NCBI GenBank assembly: GCA_902805475.1
Contig: CADCSX010000011.1
Span: forward strand, 1,304,001 to 1,368,000
DNA length: 64,000 nt
Direction: 5' to 3'
Origin: Entonaema liquescens
Taxonomy: Eukaryota; Ascomycota; Sordariomycetes; Xylariales; Xylariaceae
Shown: positions 35,113 to 46,189 of the stretch, in pieces
Position numbering within the stretch: the first letter of the stretch is position 1
Layout: the number at the start of each line of letters is the position of its first letter
The notes under the pieces: model-generated
What the model was told of the DNA's origin: nothing
Databases searched by the model: none
What the model saw: the letters and a program-made list of their open reading frames with translations, nothing else
Program-made: the position numbers and the translations under genes

Positions 35113-36714
35113 TATTCATAGGCGGAATATATTCATCTTTGTAGGAGAGGCGTTACAAAGGCAGCAATGCATCTAAACGCATTCACCCGGCGTAGGGCTT
35201 TGAGTTGTTCTAGTTATTGTAAATAGCGCCGTCTCTTATTTCCTTCGAAGACTTAATTAGGGAGCCTGGATCGGCTCTTTTGATACCCGGGTATCACGTC
35301 TGAAATGGCATACAGGACACATTTCATAGAGGGGATTAAACTAGGTAGTCGAGGTCGCCCTCGTAGACTCAGTCGAGGGCTAGTGACCTCACGTCGTTAA
35401 ATATTTACGATGAGCCCGATTTAAGACTAGGGCTAAGCTACCTAGGTAAGTAGGCTGTGGTCTAGTCTATGATCTTCGGTGACTTAGTTTTGAACGTGAA
35501 CTTTCGCGGTGCTTGTGATTTAATGCGTGTCAATTTGAAGCAGTATATCCCCCATCCCCCTTATTCATTTACTCTGGTGGGCGAAGCGCACTTCCATTTC
35601 ATATCTCGGCGCCATATCTGTCCGAATATCAATCGTTTCTAGACGCTATATTCGTCTAATTCTACCCACCTTCGAACATAATTGGTTGATTTCTTGTCCC
35701 AGATTAGATTGAGAAATTCGTATTGCCGATAGTATTTTGAGGGATCAGAATATTCAAGAATTCACTCCGCGTTATCCCTGATATCGTTAGCAGATAGGGT
35801 CATGACTAGCGTGACAATGCTACTCAGTTTCGGACGTACTTCGCCTTACCTACTTCATATGAAGTCATTAGCCTACGTTGTTTTTCTAGCTCCCCCTTTA
35901 ATACCCTTGCGTTATCTTATGTTTGAAAAAAGTGTTTCTCATAATAGGATAGGAAAAATAGGGGTGATCACTTCCTACCGCACGGGTTTTCCCATGCCGT
36001 CAGTTTCGGCCCGTGTTCCTGAACTCCCTCAGTTTTCCATTTCTATGAACTCCTCTTCCCGACTACCCTCTACTGATATACATTCGACACTACTATGCTA
36101 CATTTTAATGGGCTTGTATCCTATCTTTTTTTTCCTAGCTTGTACCTCTCCCATACATTCCGTGTACTGATACTCCATATATGACCCTCATAATCTATCC
36201 TACTAGCTTATCTCCCTAAATCTTGCACTATTAAATCTAATGTCATATTCCCATTTATTCCCTTCTCCCCTTCATGACTACATGCGTAATATGTAACCGG
36301 AATATCATACCGCAGTAAAGTCCAACTACTTGATGTCGTCATTGTCCTGTTAGCTACGCTACGCAGCATCTACAGCACAGAAAATATTCTCCGTCCATCC
36401 GATTAGTATTACGAGGCATGTTTATAATATAATAGTTGGTAAATACATAAGTAAATCAATGATCGTACAATCCAGCACTAAGTAGCTACCCAACAGGTAC
36501 ATATGTTAATAATCCCGTAAGTCATACTCCCTCAAGATACCTCCCTTCCATTTCCCATTACAAAATGAAAACCGAGGTATAGGTAGACTAAGGGACCCTC
36601 AGATCTTGTATACATAGAAGACGTCCAACAGCAAGTTTGGGTAGAGTGAGTATAATTTAGCTCGAACAAAGGAGATGGGTGTAAAGGGAGGGTATAAGTC
36701 AACGACCACCGAAA
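35113..36714. other. Convergent intergenic region
   Basis: 1.6 kb between the 3' ends of SEN1 and the minus-strand gene at 36715. It is rich in pyrimidines on the plus strand (35560-36300), which allows a spurious 122-codon frame at 35802-36170. One TACCTAGGTA palindrome lies at 35439-35448. No gene called. Confidence 0.45.
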
Positions 36715-39389
36715 TTATAAAAGATTAAAGACCTCGCTCTCCTCCGCGCGCTCTCCCCCTTCACGCCGCTCGACGCCGTATCCTGCTGCTTCCTGTAACT
36801 CGCGCATAAGCGGCTCCATGATCTCGAGGCTACCCGTCTCGCCGCTGCGGGTGCTGCTCATGCTACTGGAGTAGCTCGAAAGCCCACGGGCTCGAGCGCT
36901 GCGGTGTGATGGGGAGTGAAATTGCGCCTGGAGCGCTTCGAGTGCCGATTGACGTACACCGGTGTCGTTCTCGCTGGTTCCTTCTCTCCTTCCGCTCTCC
37001 TGAGTACGCCTCTCCGTGTCGACTTGGTTGTCTCGGCCATGTCCCGAAAGACGCAAGCTCCGGGGCCGATCGAAGCTGCGCACAGACCTTAGAGATTGAG
37101 TCCGTCCCTCGCTGGACCTACGCTGCTGTGGACGGGGCTGCGGGACGGAACTCGTTGCCGGGTATGCTGAGGAAACGCTGCGTTGTAAGACTTGCCGGTC
37201 CTGCAACAACTTATTAAGGGTTTCCATTAGCGAAACCAGGGATTGCATGAGGACCTCCCCGTTCCGCTCTAGCCGGCGCAGTCGTTTCTCCATGTCTTTC
37301 GTCCGGCTCTCCTTCAGCCTCTCGTACCGCCGGATCAGCTTCTGCCGCATGACCCATTCCTGGGTCTCCTTCTGCTCCGCCAGCGCGTGCGCCGCGTACC
37401 GCGTCCGCCTCGCCGTGGCCTCTTCGTGCTCGGCCTGCCGTTCTTTCCGGCGGTAGTACGATGGGCTTTCTTCCCAGGGGGGAGTCGACGGGGATGAGGA
37501 GCTCGTTAGCATCGGCGCGCTGATGCTCCGCCCGCGTCGCTTCTTCGCGACGGCCTCGGGCGAGAGGTAGGGGAGTTTCATCTGCATGCCACCAGGCCTG
37601 ATAGGGCCGATGTCAGACATCTTGCCCGCCAGATACGGCCGAGAAGACGGTGGGCCAAGGTCTTCGTTAAACCGACCGAGTACGGGCGACTCCGGCCAGG
37701 CGTTTTCAGCCTGCTGCTCGACGTGGAGGAGACGTGACGCCGGCGGCTGATGAATCTGGGCCTTTAATTTGTCCATATCTCTCTTCTTTCGTTCCCTAAC
37801 GCGATCCCTGCGACTTGTATTTCCTTCTCCTGCGGCGGGGGTGATAAAGATTCGTCTGCACCGAGCGATGGACTCGATTTGTGGGCGGAGAGGGAAGTTC
37901 AGGTTTAGCGGGGAGTCGATCTCGGCCGCGAAGGCGGGCGGACTACGATAGGGACGGATTGGTATGCTGTGGCTGTCTCTGCTTTTAGCACCTTGGGCGA
38001 AGATTCTGTCGTCATCAAACTCTCGGTAAATGAGCCGCGAGGGCCGGTTTTGCCTCCATTCCCACCGCCAGCGGTATTCGAACTAGTAGCTCTATTGATC
38101 AGTGGCGGTCGACTAGGAGCGGCACTTCCAATCCCGCCGGGCTCGGCTGTTGCTGTGACTGCTCTTATGCTGGATGTTCGTACTGGTAAAGCTGATGTAG
38201 ACAATAGGTTCATCGAGAGAGTACGTGGGGTACCAGGTGATTTTTCCGCTTTCCCCGGCCCGTCTTTGGCCTTAAAGCTATCGCTCGTCGTCGGTATGTC
38301 GCTGGTTCTGTCTTGGTGCTTCTCTTTGGGTTCATTCCCAGAAGGTTTCTGGGGTGGAATTTCACTTATCTGAGGGGCTGTTCCAATTCCGAATCCTCCA
38401 GGGCCTGGTGCCTTTATTCGAGTCCTGCCCCGTCCCTCTGGGCTTCTCATAGGCGATCCGGATTCTCGTTCCGTGAAGGATGTTGTCATCCTGGCCCCCA
38501 GGGGACTTATCGGCAATTTGCTGGATACACTTCTCTGGGGCGTATTCTGCCTATCTGGCTCTTTTCCTTTCGTAGAATGGGGTTCTTCCTGCGACGGTAC
38601 CGTTGAAAGTGTAGACACTTTTCTTGGAGGAGGCGCGAGCAAAGTGAATGCCTCTGGGTGCCTTATTGATCTTGGTGCCAGTGATGCCGAGGATTGTGAT
38701 TCGCGGTCTCCAGTTATAGGTCTTAGGACCTGGGGATTACGATCAGACGGCGAGTTATTTTCTGTACCAGCACCCTGGCGAGGTTGTGTGTCCATGGGCC
38801 TTGGTGCCGAATGTTGCTGCGCAGGAGTTGGGTCTAAATTCAAATTCCCAGAAGGAATCGAGATGGCGATGTATCGGTGGCCAGTGATAGTTCTAGCGGA
38901 AATTGCTGTATCCGGAAGCCTAATGAGCGGTGGCTGGCGCTTGCGACTTTTCCGCCTTTTCCCAAAGACCTTGAACATATCCCATTTTTTATGGACTGAA
39001 TAAACGCTCACATCGTCAGGTATCGACATGAAGTTCCCTGGAGGGGGTTCCCTGCGGAAAAACTCGGCAAGGCCCTCCTCGGGATTCTCCCTCTCCCTCT
39101 CTCTCTCCCTGACGTCAGGACGGGGAACCATCTTACTGGGAGGACGAGACGATGGTATCTCTTGCGCCTCAGAAGTTATAGTTCCCCTCCTGAAGTCGGA
39201 TCCAGAGTGAGTAATAGATACGATAGATGGCGGATGGGACGCTGCCAAGTCTCCGTCGACTTCATGGTTTGTTTGGACCACTATTTCCTTTTCCACGAGA
39301 ATCCCCAGGTTGATCGACTTTAAAAAGATGCTCTCCATAATAAAATCTTTAAGCGGAGACGACGGGATGACAGAAACTCTATTTCTCAA
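36715..39389 (-). CDS. Large disordered/coiled-coil protein, unknown function
   Basis: Not assigned to a known family. I propose two exons, 39389-38184 and 38082-36715, with a 101-bp intron (GTACGA donor, ACTAG acceptor), giving 857 residues. The acceptor side is well supported. Just after a stop in its frame the sequence opens as FEYRWRWEWRQNRPSRLIY and runs 456 codons through DDDRIFAQGAKSRD, an IDSPLNLNFP motif and a basic coiled coil (MRQKLIRRYERLKESRTK) to the stop. The donor is one of several phase-0 choices and less sure. The N-terminal half is Ser/Pro/Thr-rich with an Arg-Glu repeat (RERERERE) coded by a CT microsatellite, and a basic patch KRRKSRKRQ. Mostly disordered; a nuclear or cytoskeletal scaffold is possible but not shown. 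Confidence 0.7.
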
Positions 39390-40646
39390 GCGACGCTATC
39401 ATTCACGCGTAAAGTAGTGACAATGTACGCCACAATTACTTCAACTCCTCCCGCCCCCGGTATCAGTGACATGACAAAGAGCGTTAGCATCAGGTATTCT
39501 GCAGCTCTGGTTATCCCCGAACCGAATCTGGTATGGAAGGAACTGCTTCGAGGCCAGCTCGTGTATAATCTTGATAGAGGGCAGTGACAGTCTACAATAT
39601 ATTAAACAATTTGCACATTGTACAAGTCCCTGCCCATATCTATGAAGATCAATAAGAGCCCGATGGGGTGGTAGGTAAGGGCAGCTAAAACGAGAACCTA
39701 ACAAATAATAGAAAGGCTCTAGGAAAATGATGGACTGAAGAAGTAAAACGGTAGAGTTCAGCAACTGGCCGAGAAACTCAATACACGAACCATCCATGCT
39801 AGACATGGTTGACACTGGGAGGAACTTGTCTGGCAATTTGTGATCGACATATGGGGATGAGTCCTGGCTAACCTAACTGGGAGAAGTAGAATAACTGAGT
39901 TCACGACTGCCAGGTTCTGGCCTGGATGAAGCATGGCAATATTCACGGCCCATCTCAAGCTGTCTCTCCAGTATCAGCTTCTAGGGTGTATTTCGAATAA
40001 CCGACGAGAAGCTGGAAGTAACGAATAACAAACAACACAGCACATTCCTCTACATAACCAGATGACTCGACAATATCTCTAAGATATGTTCCAAAAGAAT
40101 GTAAATAAGATTTGCCAGAACTCCGACGTTCGCCCCACGCTTAATTTTCTTTTTCTTTTCGTAACTAACGTTATTCGGGATCAGAGTCGGCGATTATTTC
40201 GGAAAGTTCTAAGACCGGGGAAAAGTTAGACATGTGCAATCTACCCCCCAAGCCACTCCGGGGAAATGTTGATTGTTATGCTTTTCTCCTCTAGCAACCG
40301 GGAGGTACCTATATAGCCTCTAAGCTGAATGCTTCATCCCGCTAAGGATTGGAACGCTGAAACGAATTTCGAGTACTTAATCCATGGCTTCTTGTTTATC
40401 ATCGAAGTGGTATCTTCAGTCGTTTAGGATCAGACGAATCATTATCATGTCAAACTACGAGAGCATCGATTTTAGGTTTGATTCGAAGTCCTCGAGGATC
40501 TTCGCAGGGATAGAGGAGGTCGTTATCCCTGCCTCATTTCACATTGCTTTGTACATAATGACTTTTAATTACATATGTCTTAACGCCTCGGGGTTCATCT
40601 TCTCTCATTTTAGAAGCGGCGAACTCTCCTCTTTTGGATGGACCAT
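39390..40646. other. Gene-free stretch
   Basis: 1.26 kb. Minus-strand frames at 39441-39958 and plus-strand frames at 40384-40959 overlap others and show no domain or splicing logic; the latter partly shadow the gene at 40647. The stretch likely holds the promoter of the 39389 gene. Confidence 0.4.
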
Positions 40647-41357
40647 CTATTCTGCTATCTCAAAAACCACATCCCGACCCTCGGTGACATCTTCCCAGTC
40701 CAACAACAGCGGATCTTCGCCGAACACCCAACTTCCATCCGTGAACGTCTCATCTTCTGGCTTCGGCCCCATATACCGTCCAGCGTGCCACTTATGCAAA
40801 TGCTTGTCCTTCAGGTCCGAATCAAGATCGCCCCAACACCACCAATTAGTTTTGAGGAAGCGACGATTTATAGCGACTTTGAATTTATCTCCTGGAACTA
40901 AATATTCTTTTTTACGCGAGTCTGCGTGCTTAAAGATGCGTTCCCAGCTTAGCTTATGAATCACCGTCGCAGAGGACCCATCGCCAGGAATAGTGACAAA
41001 CCGCTTGTCCAGCTCTCTAAGGTCTGAAGACGTGCTATCGGTAAAATACCGTACGCGGAAAAGCCCGAGCGAGATATGCTTGCTGGCATCACCAGACACG
41101 CTGCGAAGTGCTCCGAAAGCACCGCGAGCTGCCATATCCACTAGGCCAGTCTCCTTATTGAGAACATCGAAAACAGATAGATCAGTGCAAATGGTAATCG
41201 GGCGACCCTCCTTTGCCGATGCGGCTAACTTCAAAGTTAGTATGAGATGAAGCTCCGCATCAGGATCGCTGAGAGCTAGTGTCGGCGATGCAGAGAGGGT
41301 CACTTTTATCTCTGCTTGCTTCTGGGAGAAGTCTACGCTACTTCCATCAGACGCCAT
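40647..41357 (-). CDS. Unknown protein, 236 residues
   Basis: Single-exon gene I cannot name. The start is taken at the internal Met of MASDGSSVDFSQ (41357); the 17 codons before it look like 5' leader. The chain looks like a soluble beta-rich protein: alternating hydrophobic strands (AEIKVTLSASPTLALSD, LHLILTLKLAAS) and a conserved-looking Trp/His segment (TNWWCWGDLDSDL...HKWHAGRYM). It has no signal peptide or membrane segment. Codon pattern and the long undisturbed frame support a real gene. Confidence 0.7.
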   Translation of the reverse strand: MASDGSSVDFSQKQAEIKVTLSASPTLALSDPDAELHLILTLKLAASAKEGRPITICTDLSVFDVLNKETGLVDMAARGAFGALRSVSGDASKHISLGLFRVRYFTDSTSSDLRELDKRFVTIPGDGSSATVIHKLSWERIFKHADSRKKEYLVPGDKFKVAINRRFLKTNWWCWGDLDSDLKDKHLHKWHAGRYMGPKPEDETFTDGSWVFGEDPLLLDWEDVTEGRDVVFEIAE

Positions 41358-42395
41358 GTCTAAGCCTTCACGGATATGAATGTGAGTTAAACGTGACAGG
41401 ACAAACAATTTATCTGATGTTCAACTTAACCCAGCTATTCTTCAAGGTACCAGATAAGACATAGACGCGGGGAGCATACAAAAGGACAAGAAAAAAGAGA
41501 CAAGCACTAACTACTGATATACGTAGCATAGCTGCCAAGAATATATTGGAATATCGTACTGTAACCCCCCTTATAGGCTCAGGAACACGATCCTACCATA
41601 ATTGGTAAGTCCTATGCTAATCCACTTCGTGACTCACTTCTGTCTCCCACACCCTTGGTAAGGGAGAGGTATTGACATCACTGGATAGGATCAGCGAATA
41701 GAAATAGACTGTTCAGTATATGTATATTGTGAAGGAATATTCTAGTACCCCGAAAATCCCGTATATTGATTGAAACCTATGGCCTACCACGGTTCGGAGG
41801 TCTCTAGTGCTCAGTCTGGGCCTCACATGAAGTGCGTACCAACAAATAATGAACATTATGGACTATAAATTAATGTTCGTTTCATTGAGCCGATTTATTG
41901 ACTTATTGCAACAGAAAAGCCAAATTATTAGCTGTCCGTTGACATTGTGATATTCGACTCCCCTGGACAATACGCCATGACCGAGAGCGTTATATATTGT
42001 TGTTTGGAAAGACCTAGGCTCTCATGTCTCCAACCAGTCGAGAAAACTAGCCAGGCAACTTTGAGGGTCAAATCTTGTCAATACTTATATATAGAGATAA
42101 AGGATGTACGAGGACTGGACTGCTGATCACACGGGACGAGCACAAGTCTGACACGAACCCTACTATTAATTAGTACATAGAATGTAGTGTAAATCCAAAA
42201 TATCGTCAGTTGAAAAGTGGTTTTGCTTTTTCATATCTCAAAATAGCCCAGGGTCATTACCCTTAAGGCATAATCTTGTATTATGACGGTAGTGATGAAT
42301 CATCAGTAATACACATTCCCGTTTTCCAAGCCCAGCCTATAAGCCTAACTTAGCTATACAATAATGCAACAGAGGGAATGGTAAAATGGCAACTA
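41358..42395. other. Divergent intergenic region
   Basis: About 1 kb, AT-rich, between leftward and rightward genes. Holds both promoters by position. No specific motif identified. Confidence 0.4.
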
Positions 42396-43247
42396 ATGTC
42401 TAAACCCTGGATCCTCGTCTCCCCAGCAAGCCGCGGGATCGGCCACGCCCTGACACGGCACCTACTCCGGACAACAACCGCTCCTATACTCGCAACGGCA
42501 CGGACCGATCTACCAGGCGTACGAGCGTCTATCCTAGACAACCTATATCCATCCTCACCTTCTGCTTCCACGGAACGTACCGATGAATCACTAGCTTCAG
42601 CATCCGAAAGACTACACATCGCCCGCATAGACCTAACCGACGAGCCCACCCTGCAATCCGCCTCCGCAGAAGCCACCAGACTATTCCCGCCAGCAACGCA
42701 CCACCTACGCCTCGCATTCACCCTCCCAGGGATCCTGCACGCGGAAAAAAGCCCGCAAGACATCGACTACGCGCGCGCGTTGCACACGTTCCAAATCAAC
42801 GCTCTCGGCCCTTTACTCCTGATGAAGCATTTCAGCGTCTTCCTCCCGCGCAAAAGCACCTCCCTCCTCCCCTCCCCCTTCCTACTCCCAGACCCATCTA
42901 CACACGCAACGTGGCTCACGGCCTCGGCGCGCGTCGGCTCGACAGCCGATAACAGGCTGGGCGGGTGGTACACGTACCGGGCGACGAAGGCGGCGGTGAA
43001 CAGCGCGACCAAGACGTTCGACCAGCACCTGCGGGTGCGGAGCGGGGACGCCGCCGCGGCCATCGCGTACCACCCGGGCACGGTGCGGACGGGGCTGAGC
43101 CGGGAGTACTGGGGGCGCGTGCCGGCCGAGCAGCTGTTTACCCCGGAGTATGCTGTTGAGAGGATGCTGGAGGTGGTGCGGACGAGAGATGTAAAGGAGG
43201 ATAGGGGGCGGTGTTGGGACTATCGAGGGGAGGAGATTCTACCCTGA
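42396..43247 (+). CDS. Short-chain dehydrogenase/reductase
   Basis: NAD(P)-dependent oxidoreductase of the SDR family, 283 residues from MSKPWILV (an upstream in-frame ATG at 42378 would add six residues). The Rossmann nucleotide site appears as SPASRGIG instead of the classical TGxxxGIG. The catalytic Tyr-Lys pair is in YRATKAAVN near residues 195-203, with a Ser in the preceding LTASARVGS strand, and a PGTVRTGLS motif follows. The sequence suits the fungal C-factor-like subgroup. The substrate is unknown. GC content is clearly higher in the second half (42960-43130), as seen at strongly biased coding ends. No introns. Confidence 0.9.
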   Translation: MSKPWILVSPASRGIGHALTRHLLRTTTAPILATARTDLPGVRASILDNLYPSSPSASTERTDESLASASERLHIARIDLTDEPTLQSASAEATRLFPPATHHLRLAFTLPGILHAEKSPQDIDYARALHTFQINALGPLLLMKHFSVFLPRKSTSLLPSPFLLPDPSTHATWLTASARVGSTADNRLGGWYTYRATKAAVNSATKTFDQHLRVRSGDAAAAIAYHPGTVRTGLSREYWGRVPAEQLFTPEYAVERMLEVVRTRDVKEDRGRCWDYRGEEILP

Positions 43248-43664
43248 ATGAATTTTGGTAGGATGTGGTTGGTGAGTCCGAATGCTGGATCCGTGGGTAA
43301 AGTGGTGGTGAAGAGGAAATATTGCTAGTTAGATTCAGTCATATCATTTAAACTGGGCGGGAATACTTCCCCTATCCATCTATATAGGAGTAAAGGTGTA
43401 TCTATGGGCGCTTGGTAAGTCTCCTAATATAATGTGTTTACATCCCTAACAGTCGTATGAATAATATACCCTTCGAAGGCAGCTGTAAATTATTAGAATG
43501 ACGAGTAGAACAAGCATTTTCTCCAAGGACGTAAAAGTAATACCGTTCGTACTATACAGATATATTAATAGTTCGAGCTAACAACCACCATTTTCATGAC
43601 CTTGCCGGGTATCTTTGGGAAACCCCTGTGAACTCCATGCTATATTTTAAGGCTTAGACCGCGC
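43248..43664. other. Convergent intergenic region
   Basis: 417 bp of AT-rich sequence between the 3' ends of the dehydrogenase and CHS5 genes; no signal beyond probable 3' untranslated regions. Confidence 0.4.
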
Positions 43665-44993
43665 CTATAGCTCTACATTTTGGAAAGACGCCTCATCACC
43701 AGGAGATGGCGCGGGGCCCTTATCGTCTGAGCTCTCCTCACTCTTTTTCTCTTTTTCTTTTTCTTTCTCCTCAGTGTCTTTTTCGGCGACTTGTGCTTGG
43801 CTTGCCGGTCGTAGTGCGACCTTCTGTGTTTCCTTATCCTCAAGCCTTACTTTCTGCTCATCCGTAGCTTTTGCTTTCTCTTCATCTCCTGTCCCATCTT
43901 CGTCGTCCTCCTCTTCGCTACTCTCACTCTTCTCCTCGTCCTTCTTGGCTTCCGTTTCCTTATTAGCACTAGGTTGTGCTGGCGGCTGTGGCAGATCTTT
44001 CTGAGTTTGTTGTTGAGGTGGCGCGGGAGATGGTGCCGATCTCTGAGTCTCCTCGCCGCCCGCGGGAGGATTAGGCCTTGGAGCATCCAGATAAAACTTG
44101 GTGACACCCAGGATGCGACCGTTCTTCTCGCAGGCATCGACCCACTCTGGTCGTACGACGGGGATATTCATCTCGACAGCTTTTTCCCACGGTATGCCGC
44201 GCCCTTCAGTGGTCACAAAGTGTGTGGTGTCGATGCGCACACCGTCGACGATCTTAGCGCCGATGCGCTCAACAGCTTTGACAAGCTCCTCGCGTGTATG
44301 GGGTGGTAAGATACCCGTAGTAATAGTGATGCCGCTCAAGTCAGTCATCTTGTGGGTGCGGACAACGACCCGCTCGCTGGCAAAGGTGCCGGCGGTGGTG
44401 CGCAAGACCAGATGGAAGGAATATTCGTTGTCAACAGCAAGGCCACTGATTTTGGTGCTGTGCATGTGAAGGGGCCGGGGGATGTTCCCAGCTTTCTGTC
44501 CATTGCGATAAAGGGATAGGGAGATGAGGTCGGCTGTGGCGAGCTCGATAGGGTCCCACTCGAGGACTACAGAGGTCTGAGTAGCATTGCGGCAGCGGAG
44601 GACGGGCGTGCTAGGTTCGGATGCGCCAAAGGAGGAGAATATACGATCTTGAAGAGCTGAGAACTGAGCCTCAGCTTTAGCTTCGGATTCGTTGTTACGA
44701 GAGACGGTGATGTCCACTATAGAGCCCGAAACGATATTGGGCGGTAATAAAATCGAGGGGAACTCAATCTAGATATCTCCATTAGATCTGATTTTAAAGT
44801 GGATATGCCAATTGGCCGAATATTAGGGTAAAAAGGGTCTCTAAATATGGAAGTATCGTGGAAATTGTAGATTGGAAATTGTAAATTGCGAAAGGACAGA
44901 AGGGTAGATAATCAGACATACCAAACGTTTGTCAGGGGTTAGTAGAACGGTTACGCCGGCATCAACTTTGCCGACAGTAAGAGAAACGAGCAT
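43665..44993 (-). CDS. CHS5: Chitin biosynthesis protein CHS5 (exomer scaffold), one apparent frameshift
   Basis: Scaffold of the exomer coat that carries chitin synthase from the trans-Golgi to the surface. Exon 1 (44993-44922) encodes MLVSLTVGKVDAGVTVLLTP; exon 2 is 44769-43665, after a 152-bp intron. Domains in order are the short N-terminal dimerisation strand, an FN3 domain (TPVLRCRNATQTSVVLEWDP...), a BRCT domain (ITTGILPPHT...RPEWVDACEKNGRILGV) and an acidic Lys/Glu-rich tail. Immediately after the splice acceptor, IEFP is followed by a frame shift at the C5 run (minus strand; 44757-44761). Removing one C restores IEFPSILLPPNIVSGSIVDI and a 391-residue protein. No alternative canonical splice phase repairs it. 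Read-level checking is needed before calling a pseudogene. Confidence 0.88.
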
Positions 44994-45586
44994 TGTCAAT
45001 AAAGACGGTTGTGAGGCTCGAAATGAAGTGGGAATACAAGGTCGACGATGAAAGTTGTAGTGGATAGAACTTTTGTACAGATCAATGATGGACCCGTAAC
45101 CCGTTATGCAGTGTACGTATGTACCTAGAAACGTGCCTGAGCTTTCAAGGTTGTACCTTATTTCCAAGAATTTTGGGGCTGTGATTTCCACTTCCGCGTA
45201 TCAAGGGATTACCTTAGGTACCTAAGTACCTCCTTATGCGTTATCGCATGTGGGAACTTGCTATGACACCCCGCGAACGTATGTACACTACCTATATATC
45301 TAGATAATGTACATAGGTAGTATGCGACATATTAAAACATGTGACAGTATTTAACAGGTCTGCAACTAAATTTTTATTCCTTATGAACACAAACACATAT
45401 TTTCCTTCATATATTGAAATGCAGTACTATCGGCCGAGGAACTGTATAATAGGTCTATATATTGTTCGTCTTGTGTTATCTCTACTCTCAACTTCGACCT
45501 CATAGGCGAGCAATAGCTCAGGCCCGAGTTCATACAGAGCCTCATGGATATAATCTGAGAGTGACTGTAAGTGCTGAGAGCGCGTA
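44994..45586. other. Intergenic, CHS5 promoter side
   Basis: About 590 bp, AT-rich, containing a near copy of the palindrome seen elsewhere (ttaggtacctaa near 45214). Minus-strand frames of 69-121 codons (45381-45792) overlap the neighbouring unknown gene in another frame and are not called. Confidence 0.4.
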
Positions 45587-46189
45587 TCATCTGATGCGAC
45601 TTCGATATTGTGTTTTGGCCGCACTAGATTCCATCGACTTCCATGCAGATCTCGAGGACTGATTCCTATTGGAATTGGATTGTTGATTACGTTGTTGATT
45701 ACGTTGTTGATTATTCCGGGTTGCGTTAATAAATGAGCCGTACTTGTCTCGTGCAAGCGAACCTTCAATGCCAGATACGATCTTGTTAGCATGCTCTACA
45801 AGTTCTGTAAATTTCAGATTGCAGGCAGCCTTTGGATTTCCGCAAATGATGTTTACTGTTCCATGTAAATCTGCAATATAGCCGTCCGCCTTAACTTTTC
45901 TCCCCTCTCGATCATATCCGTGAGCAGCCAAGGCTTCGCGAAATGCGCGTCGTACCCTTGTTGCTGCTATTCTACACGGCACAGGCGAGGTTATAGGAAC
46001 AGAAAAGACTGTGTACCACAGGGGCTGTTTCTTCTTTTCAATGTAAATCTCCAAGATGGATTTGGTAAAAGGGTGTTCAAATTTGTCCAGGTATTTCAGC
46101 GAAGCCTTATTGAAGCAGTGGTTATCAGATATCGCGACACCAAACTCGAACGTGTTCGGTTTCAACCACACACCCGGGGCGCGACGCAA
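45587..46189 (-). CDS. Unknown protein with Asn/Gln-rich repeat tail
   Basis: Open frame of about 200 residues with coding-like composition but no family I recognise. It reads GVWLKPNTFEFGVAISDNH, then ILEIYIEKKKQPLWYTVFSV, RRAFREALAAHGYDREG and HGTVNIICGNPKAACNLKF, ending in a low-complexity tail with three NQQ/NQQR units from a 12-bp tandem at 45680-45712. The 5' end is unresolved: a neighbouring frame to 46484 and the sequence FTEGDIQPGAHIHAF near 46230-46265 suggest a further exon or an indel upstream. Treat start and completeness as unknown. Confidence 0.5.
   Translation of the reverse strand: MRRAPGVWLKPNTFEFGVAISDNHCFNKASLKYLDKFEHPFTKSILEIYIEKKKQPLWYTVFSVPITSPVPCRIAATRVRRAFREALAAHGYDREGRKVKADGYIADLHGTVNIICGNPKAACNLKFTELVEHANKIVSGIEGSLARDKYGSFINATRNNQQRNQQRNQQSNSNRNQSSRSAWKSMESSAAKTQYRSRIR

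Noticed and set aside
35802..36170. 122-codon plus frame downstream of SEN1
   Set aside because: Pyrimidine-rich DNA gives a Leu/Ser/Pro-rich chain with no domain; the region lies between two converging genes.
36715..39389. Two separate genes, split near 37900
   Set aside because: The downstream frame stays open and protein-like up to an acceptor at 38083, beyond the stop of the upstream frame, so a spliced single gene fits better.
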